DNA from: Blepharisma japonicum | Lineage: Eukaryota > Ciliophora > Heterotrichea > Heterotrichida > Blepharismidae | NCBI GenBank assembly: GCA_949751835.1 | Contig: CATKHK010000027.1 | Span: 124,001 to 188,000, forward strand | Length of the DNA: 64,000 nucleotides | Direction of reading: 5' to 3' | Shown here: in pieces, positions 42,393 to 53,880 of the stretch | Numbering within the stretch: position 1 is the first letter of the stretch | Layout of the letters: every line of letters begins with the position of its first letter | Made by a program: the position numbers and the translations under genes | The notes under the pieces: generated by a model | The model's input: only the letters and a program-made list of their open reading frames with translations | The model's database searches: none | What the model was told of the DNA's origin: nothing

Positions 42393-42768
42393 AAAAAATA
42401 TCTTCTTGATTATAGGTAATATAAATTAATATCAAAGACACTTTTATGTCATTTTAGATTCCATAATGGATTAAAAAAGGTTTAATACTTAAAATTATAG
42501 AAATCAATTTTTTTGAAAGTTTATTTGCGTAAGAGCTTAAAGAATGAATCTCTTCACCTAAATATAAAAGTCAAATTAGTATTCTAATTTTAACTCTTTT
42601 CAATCCATACAATTTGATTGAAAAAAGCAAATAGTTTAATTTTTTTTTGGATTTAATTGCCACAGAAAAATTTAAAGCATAAATTTATTTCTTTCTATTA
42701 TAAGCATTTCTAGAATATTTCTCCTGATTTCCAATAAAACATTTTAAAGTGACTTTATTTCATTTTTA
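42393..42768. other. AT-rich intergenic region
   Basis: About 375 bp between two plus-strand genes; nothing recognised. Confidence 0.5.
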
Positions 42769-44358
42769 ATGGAATTAAAACACGTGTTCCTTTTGCCTAT
42801 CCTATTTGCAGCTGCTCTCTACACTGAAAATGGCCCTGTAGTTCAGCTCACTGAAGCTAATTTTGCTACAGAAGTGCTTAACTCTGAAGATTTCTGGATA
42901 GTCGAATTTTTTGCCCCTTGGTGCGGCCATTGCCAAAAATTAGCTCCAGAATACGAAAAAGCAGCTGAATCTCTCAAAGGAATTGCTAAGCTTGGTGCAG
43001 TCGATATGACTAAACATGGCACTGTAGGCAACCCTTATGCTATACAAGGCTATCCCACTCTCAAAGTATTTTACACAGACAAAAAAAATCCACAAGAATA
43101 TTCAGGAGGTAGAACAGCCAAATCCATTGTCAATTATGTCTTAAAGCAGCTTGGAAAAGAGGTTGAAGAAGAAGAGCCAGAACCCTCCACAGCTCCTCTC
43201 TACACAGAAGATGGCCCTGTTGTTCATCTCACCGAAGCTAATTTCGCTACAGAAGTGCTTAACTCTGAAGATTTCTGGATTGTCGAATTTTATGCCCCTT
43301 GGTGTGGCCATTGCAAAAATTTAGCTCCAGAATTCAAAAAAGCAGCTGAGTCTCTCAAAGGAATAGCCAAACTTGGTGCAGTCGATATGACTAAAGATGG
43401 CAGCGTAGGTAGTCCTTACAGCATCGAAGGCTACCCAACCCTAAAAGTATTCCACACAGACAAAAAAAATCCTTTAAACTACTCAGGAGGCAGAACAGCC
43501 AAATCAATAGTTAACTACGTCCTAAAACAGCTTGGAAAAGAGCCAGAAACTTTCACATCAGCGCTTGTGGAAGAAGAAGTCTACGTCATAACTGATGAAA
43601 ATTTTGATAATGTCGTCAGCAAAAGCAAAGATGTGTGGATTATTGATTTCTATGCACCTTGGTGTGGGCACTGTAAAAGTTTAGCTCCTGAGTTTGCAAA
43701 AGCAGCTATTGAATTAAAAGGGCATGTCAAATTAGGAAAAGTTGACGCCACTGAAAACTCTGAATTGAAAGAAAAATTCAAAATATCTGAATTCCCAACA
43801 CTTAAAATTTTCCCACCAGAAAATAAAGAAGAATATGAAGCTTTTAATAATGCAAGAAGCGCTGATATAATTGTCAAGACTGCACTTGAAAAACTTGATT
43901 CTTATGGAGTTTCAGTACCAATTCAACAATTCACAAAACTAGAAGTCCTTCAAAAAAATTGTGAGAAAAATGTATGTATTATCGGATTTTTGCCACATAT
44001 TTATGACAGCTCTGCTGAAGAGAGAAACAGATATTTAGAAGTTTTCCAAGAAATAGTTAAAAAGAATAGAGGAAAACCTATTTCATTTTTGTGGACTCAA
44101 GCAGGAGACCATTATAAGTTTGAACAAATGGTCGGAGTCGGAATGGGATATCCAGCGGTTATAGCAATTAGTTTACCGAAATCTAGATTTGCACTTATGA
44201 GAGCAGCATTTAGCACGCAAGAAGTAAATACTTTTGTAAACAAAATCTTGATTGGAGGAGTTTCTCTACAAGAATTTAAAGAGCTTCCAAAGATTAAGGA
44301 GGTGGAAGCTTGGGATGGAAAGGATAAACAGCCAGAATATAGATCAGAAGATTTATAA
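42769..44358 (+). CDS. Protein disulfide isomerase with three thioredoxin domains
   Basis: 529 residues. A signal peptide (MELKHVFLLPILFAAALYT) is followed by three thioredoxin domains each with an active CGHC (FFAPWCGHCQ, FYAPWCGHCK, FYAPWCGHCK at about residues 48, 175 and 292), then a redox-inactive C-terminal domain like the b domain of PDIA6/P5 (about 385-515). It ends in SEDL, a plausible KDEL-like retention signal. PDIs oxidise and isomerise disulfides in the ER. The first two thioredoxin domains are near-identical (see repeat). All Trp codons are TGG. Confidence 0.92.
   Translation: MELKHVFLLPILFAAALYTENGPVVQLTEANFATEVLNSEDFWIVEFFAPWCGHCQKLAPEYEKAAESLKGIAKLGAVDMTKHGTVGNPYAIQGYPTLKVFYTDKKNPQEYSGGRTAKSIVNYVLKQLGKEVEEEEPEPSTAPLYTEDGPVVHLTEANFATEVLNSEDFWIVEFYAPWCGHCKNLAPEFKKAAESLKGIAKLGAVDMTKDGSVGSPYSIEGYPTLKVFHTDKKNPLNYSGGRTAKSIVNYVLKQLGKEPETFTSALVEEEVYVITDENFDNVVSKSKDVWIIDFYAPWCGHCKSLAPEFAKAAIELKGHVKLGKVDATENSELKEKFKISEFPTLKIFPPENKEEYEAFNNARSADIIVKTALEKLDSYGVSVPIQQFTKLEVLQKNCEKNVCIIGFLPHIYDSSAEERNRYLEVFQEIVKKNRGKPISFLWTQAGDHYKFEQMVGVGMGYPAVIAISLPKSRFALMRAAFSTQEVNTFVNKILIGGVSLQEFKELPKIKEVEAWDGKDKQPEYRSEDL
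42811..43542 (+). repeat. Intragenic duplication of the first thioredoxin domain of PDI
   Basis: Copies 42811-43161 and 43192-43542, offset 381 bp (127 codons). They share long identical stretches, for example the codons for LNSEDFWIVEF and GGRTAKSIVNYVLKQLGKE; the third domain is clearly more diverged. The duplication is therefore younger than the family's domain architecture. Confidence 0.9.
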
Positions 44359-44726
44359 GTAATAATTCATACTTAAATCAAATAAGAAAATTTTAGACTA
44401 ATGGAATTACTTCAAAGATTTTGAAATATTATCATAATATTGATGCAATAAACTTTATAAAATAAATCTTTAATTTAAACATATTATTTAGCTTATGAAA
44501 AATATAAAGTATCATATAATAATTACTGCTCCAGATGAAGTATTTCTTAATAATAATATAGTTATATATAAATTCTTTTTAATGTTTCTGGTTTAATTAT
44601 TTGTTTATTTTTTCTCATAAAAGCGTTTGCATTGAAATAGATCATCGATTATATAATTATATCAGATTTTTTCATTATTTAATATGTCACGTTTTAATAG
44701 GCTGTCGAAACAAATATTAAATAGCC
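44359..44726. other. AT-rich intergenic region
   Basis: About 370 bp between two plus-strand genes; nothing recognised. Confidence 0.5.
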
Positions 44727-45818
44727 ATGCGTTGCTGCTCTCTTAACTGGCTTAAATTTATATTATTTGAATCTTCAATTATCCAGATTGTGAATTATAT
44801 TTAGGGAACTGGAGCATTTATCATCTATGTAGGCGTGGCTTGTATTAGTGCACCTTTAGTTATTGCAATTGATAAAGAATGGGTAGGCGCCGTTATGGTT
44901 GTAATAGGGATTTTTATGATTATTTTTACCTTTTTTGCAGCATATGGGACATTTCACGAAAAGAGATGATGTCTTTGCTCGTATATGTTCGTTGCATTTT
45001 GAACAGGCGCTCTCCTACTAACTTTTGGGATAGCTTGCTTATGGGGTCGAGCATATGCTGGACAGTATTTAGGAAGTGACGATAATTGTTATAGCTTAAA
45101 GGCCCTTAGAAAAGCTTCAGATACTGTTATTCGAGCTGGAAGTATTATGTGTACTATATTTTGCCCATGCGATCTAGAGCCAACTACACATGTAAATCTT
45201 TATGCTAATCAGACTTTTATTCATGGGCCAGCCACCAAGATCCAGAATTGTGATACTTGTTGGAATATTGAATATTACCCGCCTACTACACAAGCTTTAT
45301 TGGTGGGTTGAATGAAGAAGTATTTAAAAATAGACGTGACGCCTAGTAACTGTGTAATACCTGATGATGCTTTTTCTGATACTTATTTAGGAGATTATGC
45401 GAAATATTTGCCTTTGCTGAAATATGTGGAAAATACTTTTAGCTGCTCTGGGATTTGCGTTATGGAAAATGTGTTTCTCTTTACAGATATTAATAGAGGG
45501 ACTCCTAACGGGAATTGCAGGGAAAAAGTATATGAGTGGGTGAATTGGATTACATTAAAATTTGGAGTTACTAATATTGTTTTTGGGTGCATACAAGTAT
45601 GAATTATTTAGATTTTTGGCATGATAATTGCGTTTATGATTAGACGGAAAATCAAAGTTCGAACTGAAGTTGAAAGTCCAACCAAAGTTGTTGATACTGA
45701 AAATGGACTTAACGAAAAACAAGGACTCGATGAAAATGTCACTTTTAATTATACTCAAACTGATAATGATACTTCGAATAGAGAAATCTCCACAAAAGAG
45801 GTCATAAATTTTGAATAG
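44727..45818 (+). CDS. Tetraspanin-like membrane protein, one 15-nt intron
   Basis: 358 residues: exon 1 44727-44789, intron 44790-44804, exon 2 44805-45818. Several TGA Trp codons. Three hydrophobic segments lie near the N-terminus (FILFESSIIQIGTGAFIIYV, AVMVVIGIFMIIFTFFAAY, MFVAFWTGALLLTFGIACLW), followed by a Cys-rich loop of about 170 residues and a fourth segment (NIVFGCIQVWIIWIFGMIIA), then a polar tail. This layout with a large cysteine-containing second loop is that of tetraspanins, but the CCG signature is not present, so the call is by topology. Confidence 0.65.
44790..44804 (+). other. 15-nt intron (tetraspanin-like gene)
   Basis: GTGAATTATATTTAG, phase 0, with in-frame TAG. Removal joins the first half of membrane segment 1 to the second (SIIQI|GTGAFIIYV). 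Confidence 0.85.
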
Positions 45819-46036
45819 CTCTGCTTAAAATAATGTTCATTACATTAATTTGAGAAATCAAATCAATATAAATTTAAAAATACACAAAATTAATACTACT
45901 TGGTTAGTGTTTAATTTAGCAAATTTGATTACCCCCAAAAGGTTTGAATCTAACCCTTATCATTTTTTATATGTAGCTTCGAATGTCAATATTTAACTGG
46001 AATAATCTTAGACAATTAGATTTATTTGGAATTAAC

Positions 46037-48862
46037 TTAAGAAGTATATAAATACTTTGGAATTTTATCTGCCTCTTCATCTTTCATCAAGCTTGCCTCC
46101 AAATCTTCTGCTGGGATGCTTTCAATTTTATTATGAGAAATCTCCTGATCCTCAAGTCTTCTTCTTTCCAGTCTTTCTTGAGCTGGATTAATATTTGGCT
46201 GGCTTTTAACTCTTGACATAGCATTGAGGCTAGGCTTCGGGATTTCTACAGACTCCAAGTCCCAAATTTCATCCGCATACTCTCTTATAGTGCGATCACT
46301 TGAAAATCTTCCCATATTCAATGCTCCTGTAATCGACATCCTAAGCCACTGATCTTGATTTTTATAAGTTGCATCAGCTTCAGCTTGTTTTTCAATATAC
46401 GAATAAAAATCATTCTTCACAAGGTAAACGTCACTATGTTCAAGTGATTCTATGAGTGATGATAATTCTTTCGGGTTGCCAAAAGTGCCATTTTTAACTG
46501 CGTCAAAGAGTTTTTGTAGGCGAGTCCCTGCCGGCTGTCCACTGTGCTGTCTAAGTCTATCAACCTCATGGACTCTTGCCCCAAATATAAAAGCATTCTG
46601 AATTCCTACATCTTCTACAATTTCTACGTTGGCGCCGTCCATTGTTCCCATGATAATGGCTCCGTTCATCACAAATTTCATGTTGCTAGTTCCTGACGCT
46701 TCAGTTCCTGCGGTAGAAATTTGTTCAGTCAGATCAGCAGCTGGGATGATAATTTGGGCACTAGAAACGCAGTAATTTGGAAGGAAAACTACTTTCATCA
46801 GGTCTCCTATATCGGGATCATTGTTCACGACGTCTCCAATTGAGTTGATAAGTTTAATGATTTTTTTGGCAGCAATGTAGCCTGGGGCAGCTTTTCCTCC
46901 GACCATAAAAACTCTTTTAACTTGTTTTGCTCTATCATCAGCATTCATTGATTTTAAAGCAAAGTATCTATGAATCATATAAAGAGCAAATAAGTTTTGT
47001 CTCTTGTATTCGTGGATTCGTTTTACCATAATGTCAAACATGGCGTCAGTTGGCACTTTAATCCCACATTCTTTTTCAATCCATTGGGCTAGTCTTTCTT
47101 TATTTTGCTGCTTGGCTTGTCTAAACTCTTCTTTAAATTCTTCATCATCAATATGGCTCATTAAAGATTTAGTTTCAGTAAGATCTGATAGCCAACTATT
47201 AGATTGGAGGTATTTTTGATAGAGAGCTGAAAGAGGCTTATTTGAGCACTTTATTCATCTTCTTGGGGTAACTCCGTTAGTTTTATTTTGGAACTTGTTG
47301 GGGAAATACTCGTGGAATCTAGCAAATAGTTGAGTTTTTAGAAGGTTAGAATGAAGAGCTGCAACACCGTTTACTGCATGAGATCCAACAATGCAGAGAT
47401 TAGCCATACGGACTGCCTTTGGTCTTGATTCTTCAATAAGGGACATGTAGCCCATTATGTCAAACTTTTTAGGGTCATTGGCATATCTTTGGCCGACTTG
47501 GTTCATAAAGTGGTAATTGATCAGATAAATAATCTCCAAATGTCTTGGAAGAAGTCTTTCAAATAGCTCGACACTCCATTTTTCTAAGGCTTCAGGCATA
47601 ACTGTATGGTTAGTATAGCTAAATACTTTATAGCAAATATTCCAAGCTCTTTGCCACTCTAATCCATACTTATCCACCAAAACTCTAAGCAGCTCTGGTA
47701 TAGAAATCGCAGGATGGGTATCATTAAGCTGAATGGCCACTTTGTCAGGAAACTCTTCCCATTCTCTTGATTTCTTTAAAAATCTTCTAATAACATCTTG
47801 AATTGTGGCACAACAGAAGAAATATTGCTGCCTTAGTCTCAGTTCTTTTCCACTTGGTGTTGAATCATTAGGATAAAGCACTGAAGTGATATATTCAGCT
47901 TTTTGCCTAGTTTCAATTGCTCTGAAATAATCTCCTTGGTTAAAGCTTTGGAAATCGAATTCATTGGTAGGGATTGATTTCCACAGTCTCAAGTTAATAG
48001 TATTGAAAGTGTCATATCCAGGTATTGGATTATCATAAGCTACCGCTTTTACAGTTTCGCTTGGGATCCAATTTGATTTTTCTACTCCATTTTCCCACCT
48101 TTTTTCAACTCTTCCTCCGAAGTATACATCATAAGACACATCAGATCGTTCAATTTCCCAAGGGTTCATCTGCGCAAGCCAGTAGTCAGGCATTTCTACC
48201 TGGTATCCTTTGACTATCATTTGTCGGAAAATTCCATAATCATATCTGATTCCATATCCCCAAGCTGGATAGTCTAAAGTGGCTAAAGAGTCTAAAAAGC
48301 AAGAAGCGAGTCTTCCAAGACCTCCATTTCCAAGGCCAGGGTCTACTTCTTCGTCATAAAGTTCTTCAAGCTTATAGCCTACCTCTTCAAGAGCTTCTCT
48401 ATAATTATCTTCAAGTCCTAAATTTACCAAAGCGTTTTGCATTGATCTGCCAATAAGAAACTCAATTGACATGTAGTAGACTCGCTTTTTATCTTCTCCT
48501 GTAAAGAGCTGCTGGGTGTCATTCCAACTTTCAATTAGTCTGTCTCTAATTGAAAGAGCTGTTGCTTTGAAACAGGAATTTTTATCAAAATTGAAACGAG
48601 TGCGGGCCAAGGTATACTCAACGTGGGCTACAATTGACTTTTGAATTGTGGATTTTTCAGAGTCTATGTATTCTGCCATGAGTTCCCAGAGCTTTTCATT
48701 AGCTTCTTCTCCTCTCATGACGGAATCGAATTCGGGGCGATAAAGCTTTTGAGCTGACAACTCAACTCTTGATGAATGCCTGCTGCCTTTGCGACGAAAA
48801 CCAGATGCTTCTTCATCGACAAAAACTCCAGAGCTGTAGCGTTTATCTGATCGCTCCACCAT
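46037..48862 (-). CDS. Glycogen phosphorylase
   Basis: 941 residues, one TGA Trp (47255) exactly in the conserved NKTNGVTPRRW. Further landmarks: ALGNGGLGRLA-type motif (PGLGNGGLGRLASCFLDS), the DYPAWGYGIRYDYGIF segment, QLNDTHPAISIPELLRVL, and the pyridoxal-phosphate lysine region EASGTSNMKFVMNGA followed by MGTMDGANVEI. The enzyme releases glucose-1-phosphate from glycogen. About 75 N-terminal residues precede the conserved core and contain FRRKGSRHSSRVELS; whether they carry a regulatory phosphosite is unknown. A C-terminal extension of about 70 residues is lineage-specific. Confidence 0.95.
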
Positions 48863-49098
48863 TATTTACTAATCAATAAAAATGATTTTGATAATAAAAT
48901 ATGATTTCTGAATCTTTTTAAAGTGAATTAATGTATTAATTTGATTTTTAGTTGTTAAAATTACTGAATAAAAATAAAATAAAAACCAAAATCATCAAAA
49001 TTATTGGAGAATAAAAATGATTAAAAATATTATTATATGATAAATAACTTTTTTATCTTTATCAGTAATCTTATACAAACTCCTCTATAATTATTTTT

Positions 49099-50553
49099 TT
49101 AATTTTTAGTCATTAAATTTACGAACTCCTTCACATCTATAACTCCATCTCCATTTGCATCTACCTCGGCAATAATTTGATTCCAATAGCTATCTGATAC
49201 GATTAATTCTTTTCCAAGAACTTCTTTTAGTTCTTCTATCGTGATATCACCGCTTCCATCTTTATCAAACATCTTAAAAGCAGCTTCCAAATTTTCCCTC
49301 GACACAAGTTTATTATAATCTGAGCAAGCTTTCAAAAACTCAGAATAATCAATATTCCCGCTCCCATCGGTGTCAACTTCTTTCATAATTTTCTCTACTG
49401 TTTGCTGCGCTTCTTCTTCACTCATGAATTTTCTGTATTCTGCATGGAGCTCAGCTCTACTGACTTTTCCATCTCCATTTTTATCAAGTACAGTGAAGCT
49501 TTCTTTAAGCTTTTTGGTTTCTTCGTGAGAAATCAGCTGAGTAGCGAGGAAAATGTGGACGGCTGTTTTAAGCTTGGTTGTAGAGTGAAATTGCTTTAAG
49601 TCATTGAGCGCTGAGCTAAGGTGATTATTTTCATTTGACCGGAAATTTTGGATCCATGGGTGATTTGCTGCATCTTTTGCAGAAATTCGGGTGTTTGGGT
49701 CTACCTCTAAAAGGCATTGGAGCAGATTTATAGCGTCACTTGAAATTCCTGGGCATTTTTCAGGAGTGATTCTTATTGGGTTATCTCTGACTTGTTTAAG
49801 GATAAAATTTTGGTCTCTCCCTTGATATGGAGGTTTTCCAGTGAGCAAAATAAACATAATAATTCCACAGCTCCATTCATCACATTTCTCATTATAAGAC
49901 CCTGTAAGCACCTCTGGAGACACATAATAAGCAGACCCAAAGCACCCATTAAGTTTTCTGTCTTTATCCAGCATGCACGAGCTCCCAAAGTCTGCAATTT
50001 TAACATTAAGCGTCCCTTCACTATCTTCAAGCAGAACATTTTCAGGCTTCAAGTCTCTATGAATGACTTTTTTTTCATGACAATAAGAAACGGCTGAAAG
50101 GATTTGCTGCATAATATGTGATGCGTCCTGCTCTGAAAACTTCTTCAAGGCAACTATTTTGTCGAATAATTCTCCTCCTGCACAGTATTCAGTTGAGACG
50201 TAAAATTTCCATGGGTCTTCGAAAATCTCGTAACACCTGAGGATATTTGGATGATCAAGGGAGCTCAAAACCTGAATTTCTTTGAGCATATAAGTAGAGT
50301 CCATTTGCTGAGTACTCAGACCAGCTTTGTGGATTATTTTTACAGCACGCTCTTGGTTAGTAGGCTTGAATATACATAGCTTAACGTCTGCGAACGCTCC
50401 TGAACCGATTTTTCGAATTTCTTTGTAGTTTTCGGAAAGTCCTCCCATATGTCTTTGCAAGAAGGTTCCTGGATTTACACTTGCGCCTGGTTGCTCTACT
50501 TTTTTAGGTTCGATTGCTGCCTTATTTGTTTTTTTTGATCCTCCACAACCCAT
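49099..50553 (-). CDS. Calcium-dependent protein kinase (CDPK)
   Basis: 484 residues. The N-terminal MGCGGSKK fits myristoylation at Gly2 and palmitoylation at Cys3. The kinase domain (about 42-300) has IGSGAFADVKLC, the catalytic Lys in RAVKIIHK, HRDLKPENVLL, DFGSS, and AYYVSPEVL. A junction helix leads to four EF-hands with intact loops: DKNGDGKVSRAEL, DTDGSGNIDYSEF, DKDGSGDITIEEL and DANGDGVIDVKEF. This is the standard CDPK plan of plants and alveolates. Ca2+ binding to the EF-hands releases autoinhibition. All Trp codons are TGG. The Ca2+ pump at 37261 acts on the same second messenger but is not physically linked in an operon. Confidence 0.96.
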   Translation of the reverse strand: MGCGGSKKTNKAAIEPKKVEQPGASVNPGTFLQRHMGGLSENYKEIRKIGSGAFADVKLCIFKPTNQERAVKIIHKAGLSTQQMDSTYMLKEIQVLSSLDHPNILRCYEIFEDPWKFYVSTEYCAGGELFDKIVALKKFSEQDASHIMQQILSAVSYCHEKKVIHRDLKPENVLLEDSEGTLNVKIADFGSSCMLDKDRKLNGCFGSAYYVSPEVLTGSYNEKCDEWSCGIIMFILLTGKPPYQGRDQNFILKQVRDNPIRITPEKCPGISSDAINLLQCLLEVDPNTRISAKDAANHPWIQNFRSNENNHLSSALNDLKQFHSTTKLKTAVHIFLATQLISHEETKKLKESFTVLDKNGDGKVSRAELHAEYRKFMSEEEAQQTVEKIMKEVDTDGSGNIDYSEFLKACSDYNKLVSRENLEAAFKMFDKDGSGDITIEELKEVLGKELIVSDSYWNQIIAEVDANGDGVIDVKEFVNLMTKN

Positions 50554-50915
50554 TAATTAATATTGAATTTGATCTATTAACTATTTAAAACCCAATATAT
50601 TCCTAACAATTTCTCTGCGTTATAAACCTCAGAAGTTTAAATTTAAAATATGCGTTTTATAATTTTTAATTATTAATTTCTAATTAATTTCTCAATGTTG
50701 AGATTCAAACTAATTAAAAGAAAAAAATAATTACTTGGTTTTATTTATGCATTTTTTAAATAACTATTTTTATTTGATACTTTCGTTTCCATTTTACATT
50801 CAAAAATGGCATCAAATCGTCAGAAAATGAGGAACTTTGTAAAATAACACAAATTTAAATAGAAATTGAAAGCTCAAGAAAAATAATCTTATGTAGTAAT
50901 TTTTATATAAGCAAG
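50554..50915. other. AT-rich intergenic region
   Basis: About 360 bp between two minus-strand genes; nothing recognised. Confidence 0.5.
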
Positions 50916-51581
50916 CTATCTCTTTTTATATATGCAAGGATTTAATAGTGATTCAGGTTGTGAACTGCATTGGCCGAATTTTCTAAAAATAAACAATGAA
51001 AAATAGCTGTTTGGTATAATTTCTTTATTTAACTTGAACCCCAGCAGTTTCATTTTGTCAATAAATTCATCATGAGCAAATCTTGAGGTAACTTCTGCTA
51101 CAATTAGATATCCTTTTTTCTTTAAGCATCTGTAAGCTTCCTTAACCATCTCCACATGATTAGTTCCCATAAGAGAAAGACAAAACACAGCTATATCTAA
51201 TGCTCTATCTTGAAGTGGCAGCTTTGTAATATCACAAGCAATTATATGATCTGCTTTTGCAATTAGGTCATAGGAATATACTTTAATCCTTTCAAGATCA
51301 GATAATTTTGTGTATAGAATCCCATCGCCACAGCCTAAATCAGCTAATTTAATAGTGTTTCCTGAGTATAGCTTTCTAACTTCTTCTTCTACCAAAGAAA
51401 TTGGCTTCACAGGTCATGACTCTATTTGAGATTTAAAGCCTTTGTGGTACTCATCAAACATTTCTGGGTTTTCTTGAAATAATTTAAAACTCCGAGAGCT
51501 CTCAGTTGTATAAAGCAATTCATTTAAAAATCGAAATTTACCACCCTGAAGCCTATCTTCTCGAGATCTTTTTCTTTTCAT
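50916..51581 (-). CDS. RRP8: RRP8-type rRNA N1-methyladenosine methyltransferase
   Basis: 221 residues, one TGA Trp (51414, ESWPVKPI). The N-terminal family motif RLQGGKFRFLNELLYTTESS, then GFKSQIESWPVKP, precedes the SAM-binding ADLGCGDG. The later DIAVFCLSLMGTNHVEMVKEAY is the RRP8 signature. RRP8 is a nucleolar methyltransferase acting on 25S/28S rRNA. The long N-terminal extension seen in yeast and animals is absent. Start ATG at 51581 gives MKRKRSREDRL, a basic nuclear-type start. Confidence 0.93.
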
Positions 51582-51761
51582 TTATTTGATTTAACCTTAC
51601 TATCGATTTTACGATTAGAAAAATTTAATTGAAATTGAGAAAAGATTAGGAATATAATTTGAATAAATTGGCAAGCAAAAATGCTATAATTATGCCTTGA
51701 ATTGGAATATTTATACAAATTAATCAAGATATTTAAATTTAGAGATATCATAATAAATAAA

Positions 51762-52241
51762 ATGGCAAATAAAGACGAATTTATCCAGAAAATAGTAAAA
51801 CTTGCTGAAAGCATTCCTGCAATTCAAGAAATCTGCAAAGTAACAGGCTTGCCTGCTCAAACACTTATATTTGGTGCATCAGCAGCCATTATCTTCTTTA
51901 TTATATTTGCAATTTGTCCCAACACAACTATCATTCTAATTGGAGGTTCTTATCCTTTCTATTTCTCGATAAAAGCTCTTGAGTCCAGTAAAATAAACGA
52001 TGGAAAAGAATGCCTTAAATTTTGGTTTGTGTTCGGGATTTTCAACTTGATAGACCCAATTCTTGATCTTTTATTATCATTTCTTCCTCTTTATTTCTTA
52101 CTAAAGGCTGGGCTAATGGCGTTTTTATTCTGGCCTCAGACAAGAGGAGCAGTGATATTATATGATACAATAAAACCTCATATGGAGCAGTACCAGAAGA
52201 AATTTGAAGATTTTTTAGAGAGAATTGCGAAGCAGTCTTAG
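51762..52241 (+). CDS. REEP/TB2/DP1/HVA22-family ER-shaping protein
   Basis: 159 residues. After an N-terminal helix comes a first hydrophobic segment (about 35-55, TLIFGASAAIIFFIIFAICP), then the family core: GGSYPFYFSIKALESSKIND, CLKFWFVFGIFNLIDPILDL, LLSFLPLYFLLKAGLMAFLF and TRGAVILYDTIKPHM. Such proteins wedge into the ER membrane and generate tubule curvature. No TGA codons. Start at the ATG at 51762, which is preceded by AAATAAA-type leader sequence. Confidence 0.88.
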   Translation: MANKDEFIQKIVKLAESIPAIQEICKVTGLPAQTLIFGASAAIIFFIIFAICPNTTIILIGGSYPFYFSIKALESSKINDGKECLKFWFVFGIFNLIDPILDLLLSFLPLYFLLKAGLMAFLFWPQTRGAVILYDTIKPHMEQYQKKFEDFLERIAKQS

Positions 52242-52725
52242 TGGAATTATAATGGTATATATCTATAAAATCTTTAAAAAATTAATCTAAAATAAGCCAA
52301 TAATTTCTTTTCGTATGAATGACAGCTTAAGTGGTTTATTAAGCTTATATTTTTAGAATGGCAAAATGAGGATCGAATAATTTCGAAAGCTTTTAAAAAA
52401 AATTCTTTTGGAAAATATCATATTTTTGTTAAACATATGTATGGATAATTAATGAATCTCATCAATGAAGGCTGGCTGTGATTCTTAATTTTTATAATTT
52501 ATGATAAGAGCGTGAATTTATAAGCTCATGAATTATATCACCATTGATTTTAGAAGCACTAAATATAGGAAATGTATATAGCCACTTAGATAATTTTCAG
52601 CTGAGTATTATGAACCATTGTCTATTTCTAAGAATATTGATTATATCTTTTATATCTTTTAGATTTTTTGTTTAAGAATTAGATCCCTTCTTAGTCATAA
52701 TCTTTGTATTTGCTTATGTCCACAT
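52242..52725. other. AT-rich intergenic region
   Basis: About 485 bp between two plus-strand genes; nothing recognised. Confidence 0.5.
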
Positions 52726-53577
52726 ATGGAATTTTATGATACATTATTTACTAACCGTTTTTCATTAAACCAAGCATCTAAAGCAATAAAAAATATGCTG
52801 AGAAGAATAATCAACAGACCTTTCTCCTCATTGTCAAAACTCCAAAGTCTTATATCAGTCAAAACATGGGAAGAGTTAAAAGATTTTACCAATGAAAATA
52901 CTCAACTCATCAGAGATTTTGCTTCAGGGACTCCTTTTACTGCATCATCTGGTATAACATTTTCAAAAATAGCTCGTCATGAACAGGATGAAGCTTTTGA
53001 AGTCTTAGGCAATATCATCCCAGTTAGAGAGCCAATGGCAGCAAAGTTGCAGATGACAAAAGACGAATTCATACATAACACGTGCTTAAATTTTATGGTA
53101 AATTCGAAATATGAAGACCTAACCATTGTAGCGAAGGACAAAAATAAAATTATTGGAGTTTTTACCTGCATTGATTGGGCCAATCAGAAGAAAAAGCATC
53201 CGAAAACAGAAGAAGAAATTGCTTTTTGGACGAATAAATTAGAACCGATTGCCCTGTTTTTGCATAACACGAATAGAGTCGGGCCAAAATCAGGCCGTAT
53301 CGCCCACGGAATCACATCAGGTGTGCAAGAAAATTATTTAAATCAAGGAATCGCTAAATCTGCACTAGCTTTAAGGTTAGCTATGACAAGAGTTCTAGGC
53401 TATGATTTCTTTATCGTTGAGTGTGGATTTGGATCTTCTAACGCGTTTATGGTTTACAATAAATTATTGCAGTTTGGAAGTGAAATGAGATATGAAGATT
53501 TCGAACATAATGATCAGAATCCTTTCGAAAAATTAGAAGGTGGGTATCTTTTCATGTATAGAGAACTACAGAAGTAA
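52726..53577 (+). CDS. GNAT-like acetyltransferase family protein, possibly mitochondrial
   Basis: 283 residues. The central and C-terminal part follows the GNAT plan: DEAFEVLGNIIPVREPMAAK, DLTIVAKDKNKIIGVFTCID (strands 2-4), then QENYLNQGIAKSALALRLAM, where the loop and helix of the acyl-CoA site (normally Q/RxxGxG/A) reads QGIAKSA, and FFIVECGFGSSNAFMVYNKL. A similar style occurs in arylalkylamine N-acetyltransferase-like proteins. An internal ATG at 52795 would give MLRRIINRPFSSLSKL, a mitochondrial-presequence-like start, so the true start is ambiguous. Substrate unknown. Confidence 0.68.
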   Translation: MEFYDTLFTNRFSLNQASKAIKNMLRRIINRPFSSLSKLQSLISVKTWEELKDFTNENTQLIRDFASGTPFTASSGITFSKIARHEQDEAFEVLGNIIPVREPMAAKLQMTKDEFIHNTCLNFMVNSKYEDLTIVAKDKNKIIGVFTCIDWANQKKKHPKTEEEIAFWTNKLEPIALFLHNTNRVGPKSGRIAHGITSGVQENYLNQGIAKSALALRLAMTRVLGYDFFIVECGFGSSNAFMVYNKLLQFGSEMRYEDFEHNDQNPFEKLEGGYLFMYRELQK

Positions 53578-53880
53578 TATTTAATAACTTCATCGTTTAA
53601 TTATTATTTGGCTTGATGTGAGATTATAAGTGTTGCTGCTTTTTAAATTTTTTTTTAGATTTATTCTTTTAGAAATTGCAGTAATAGCTTGGAAAAAGCT
53701 GAGAAATTGAAGGTTTTAGAGGGAAAATATTCCTTCCTCTATAAATATTGTTTTTAACCATTCTGATTTTAACTAAGTCTCTATTGCATTTTTATCTTTA
53801 TTATAAAACGGTTAATTTAAATCCAAAAATTACTGAAAGCCTATCTAAAATATTTTTTCTCCTTCAAAGTGGATTTGGTT
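53578..53880. other. AT-rich convergent spacer
   Basis: About 300 bp between convergent genes; nothing recognised. Confidence 0.5.

Noticed and set aside
46037-48862. Two separate phosphorylase genes
   Set aside because: The apparent break is a TGA exactly at the conserved Trp of PRRW; the linking 31 codons match the family.
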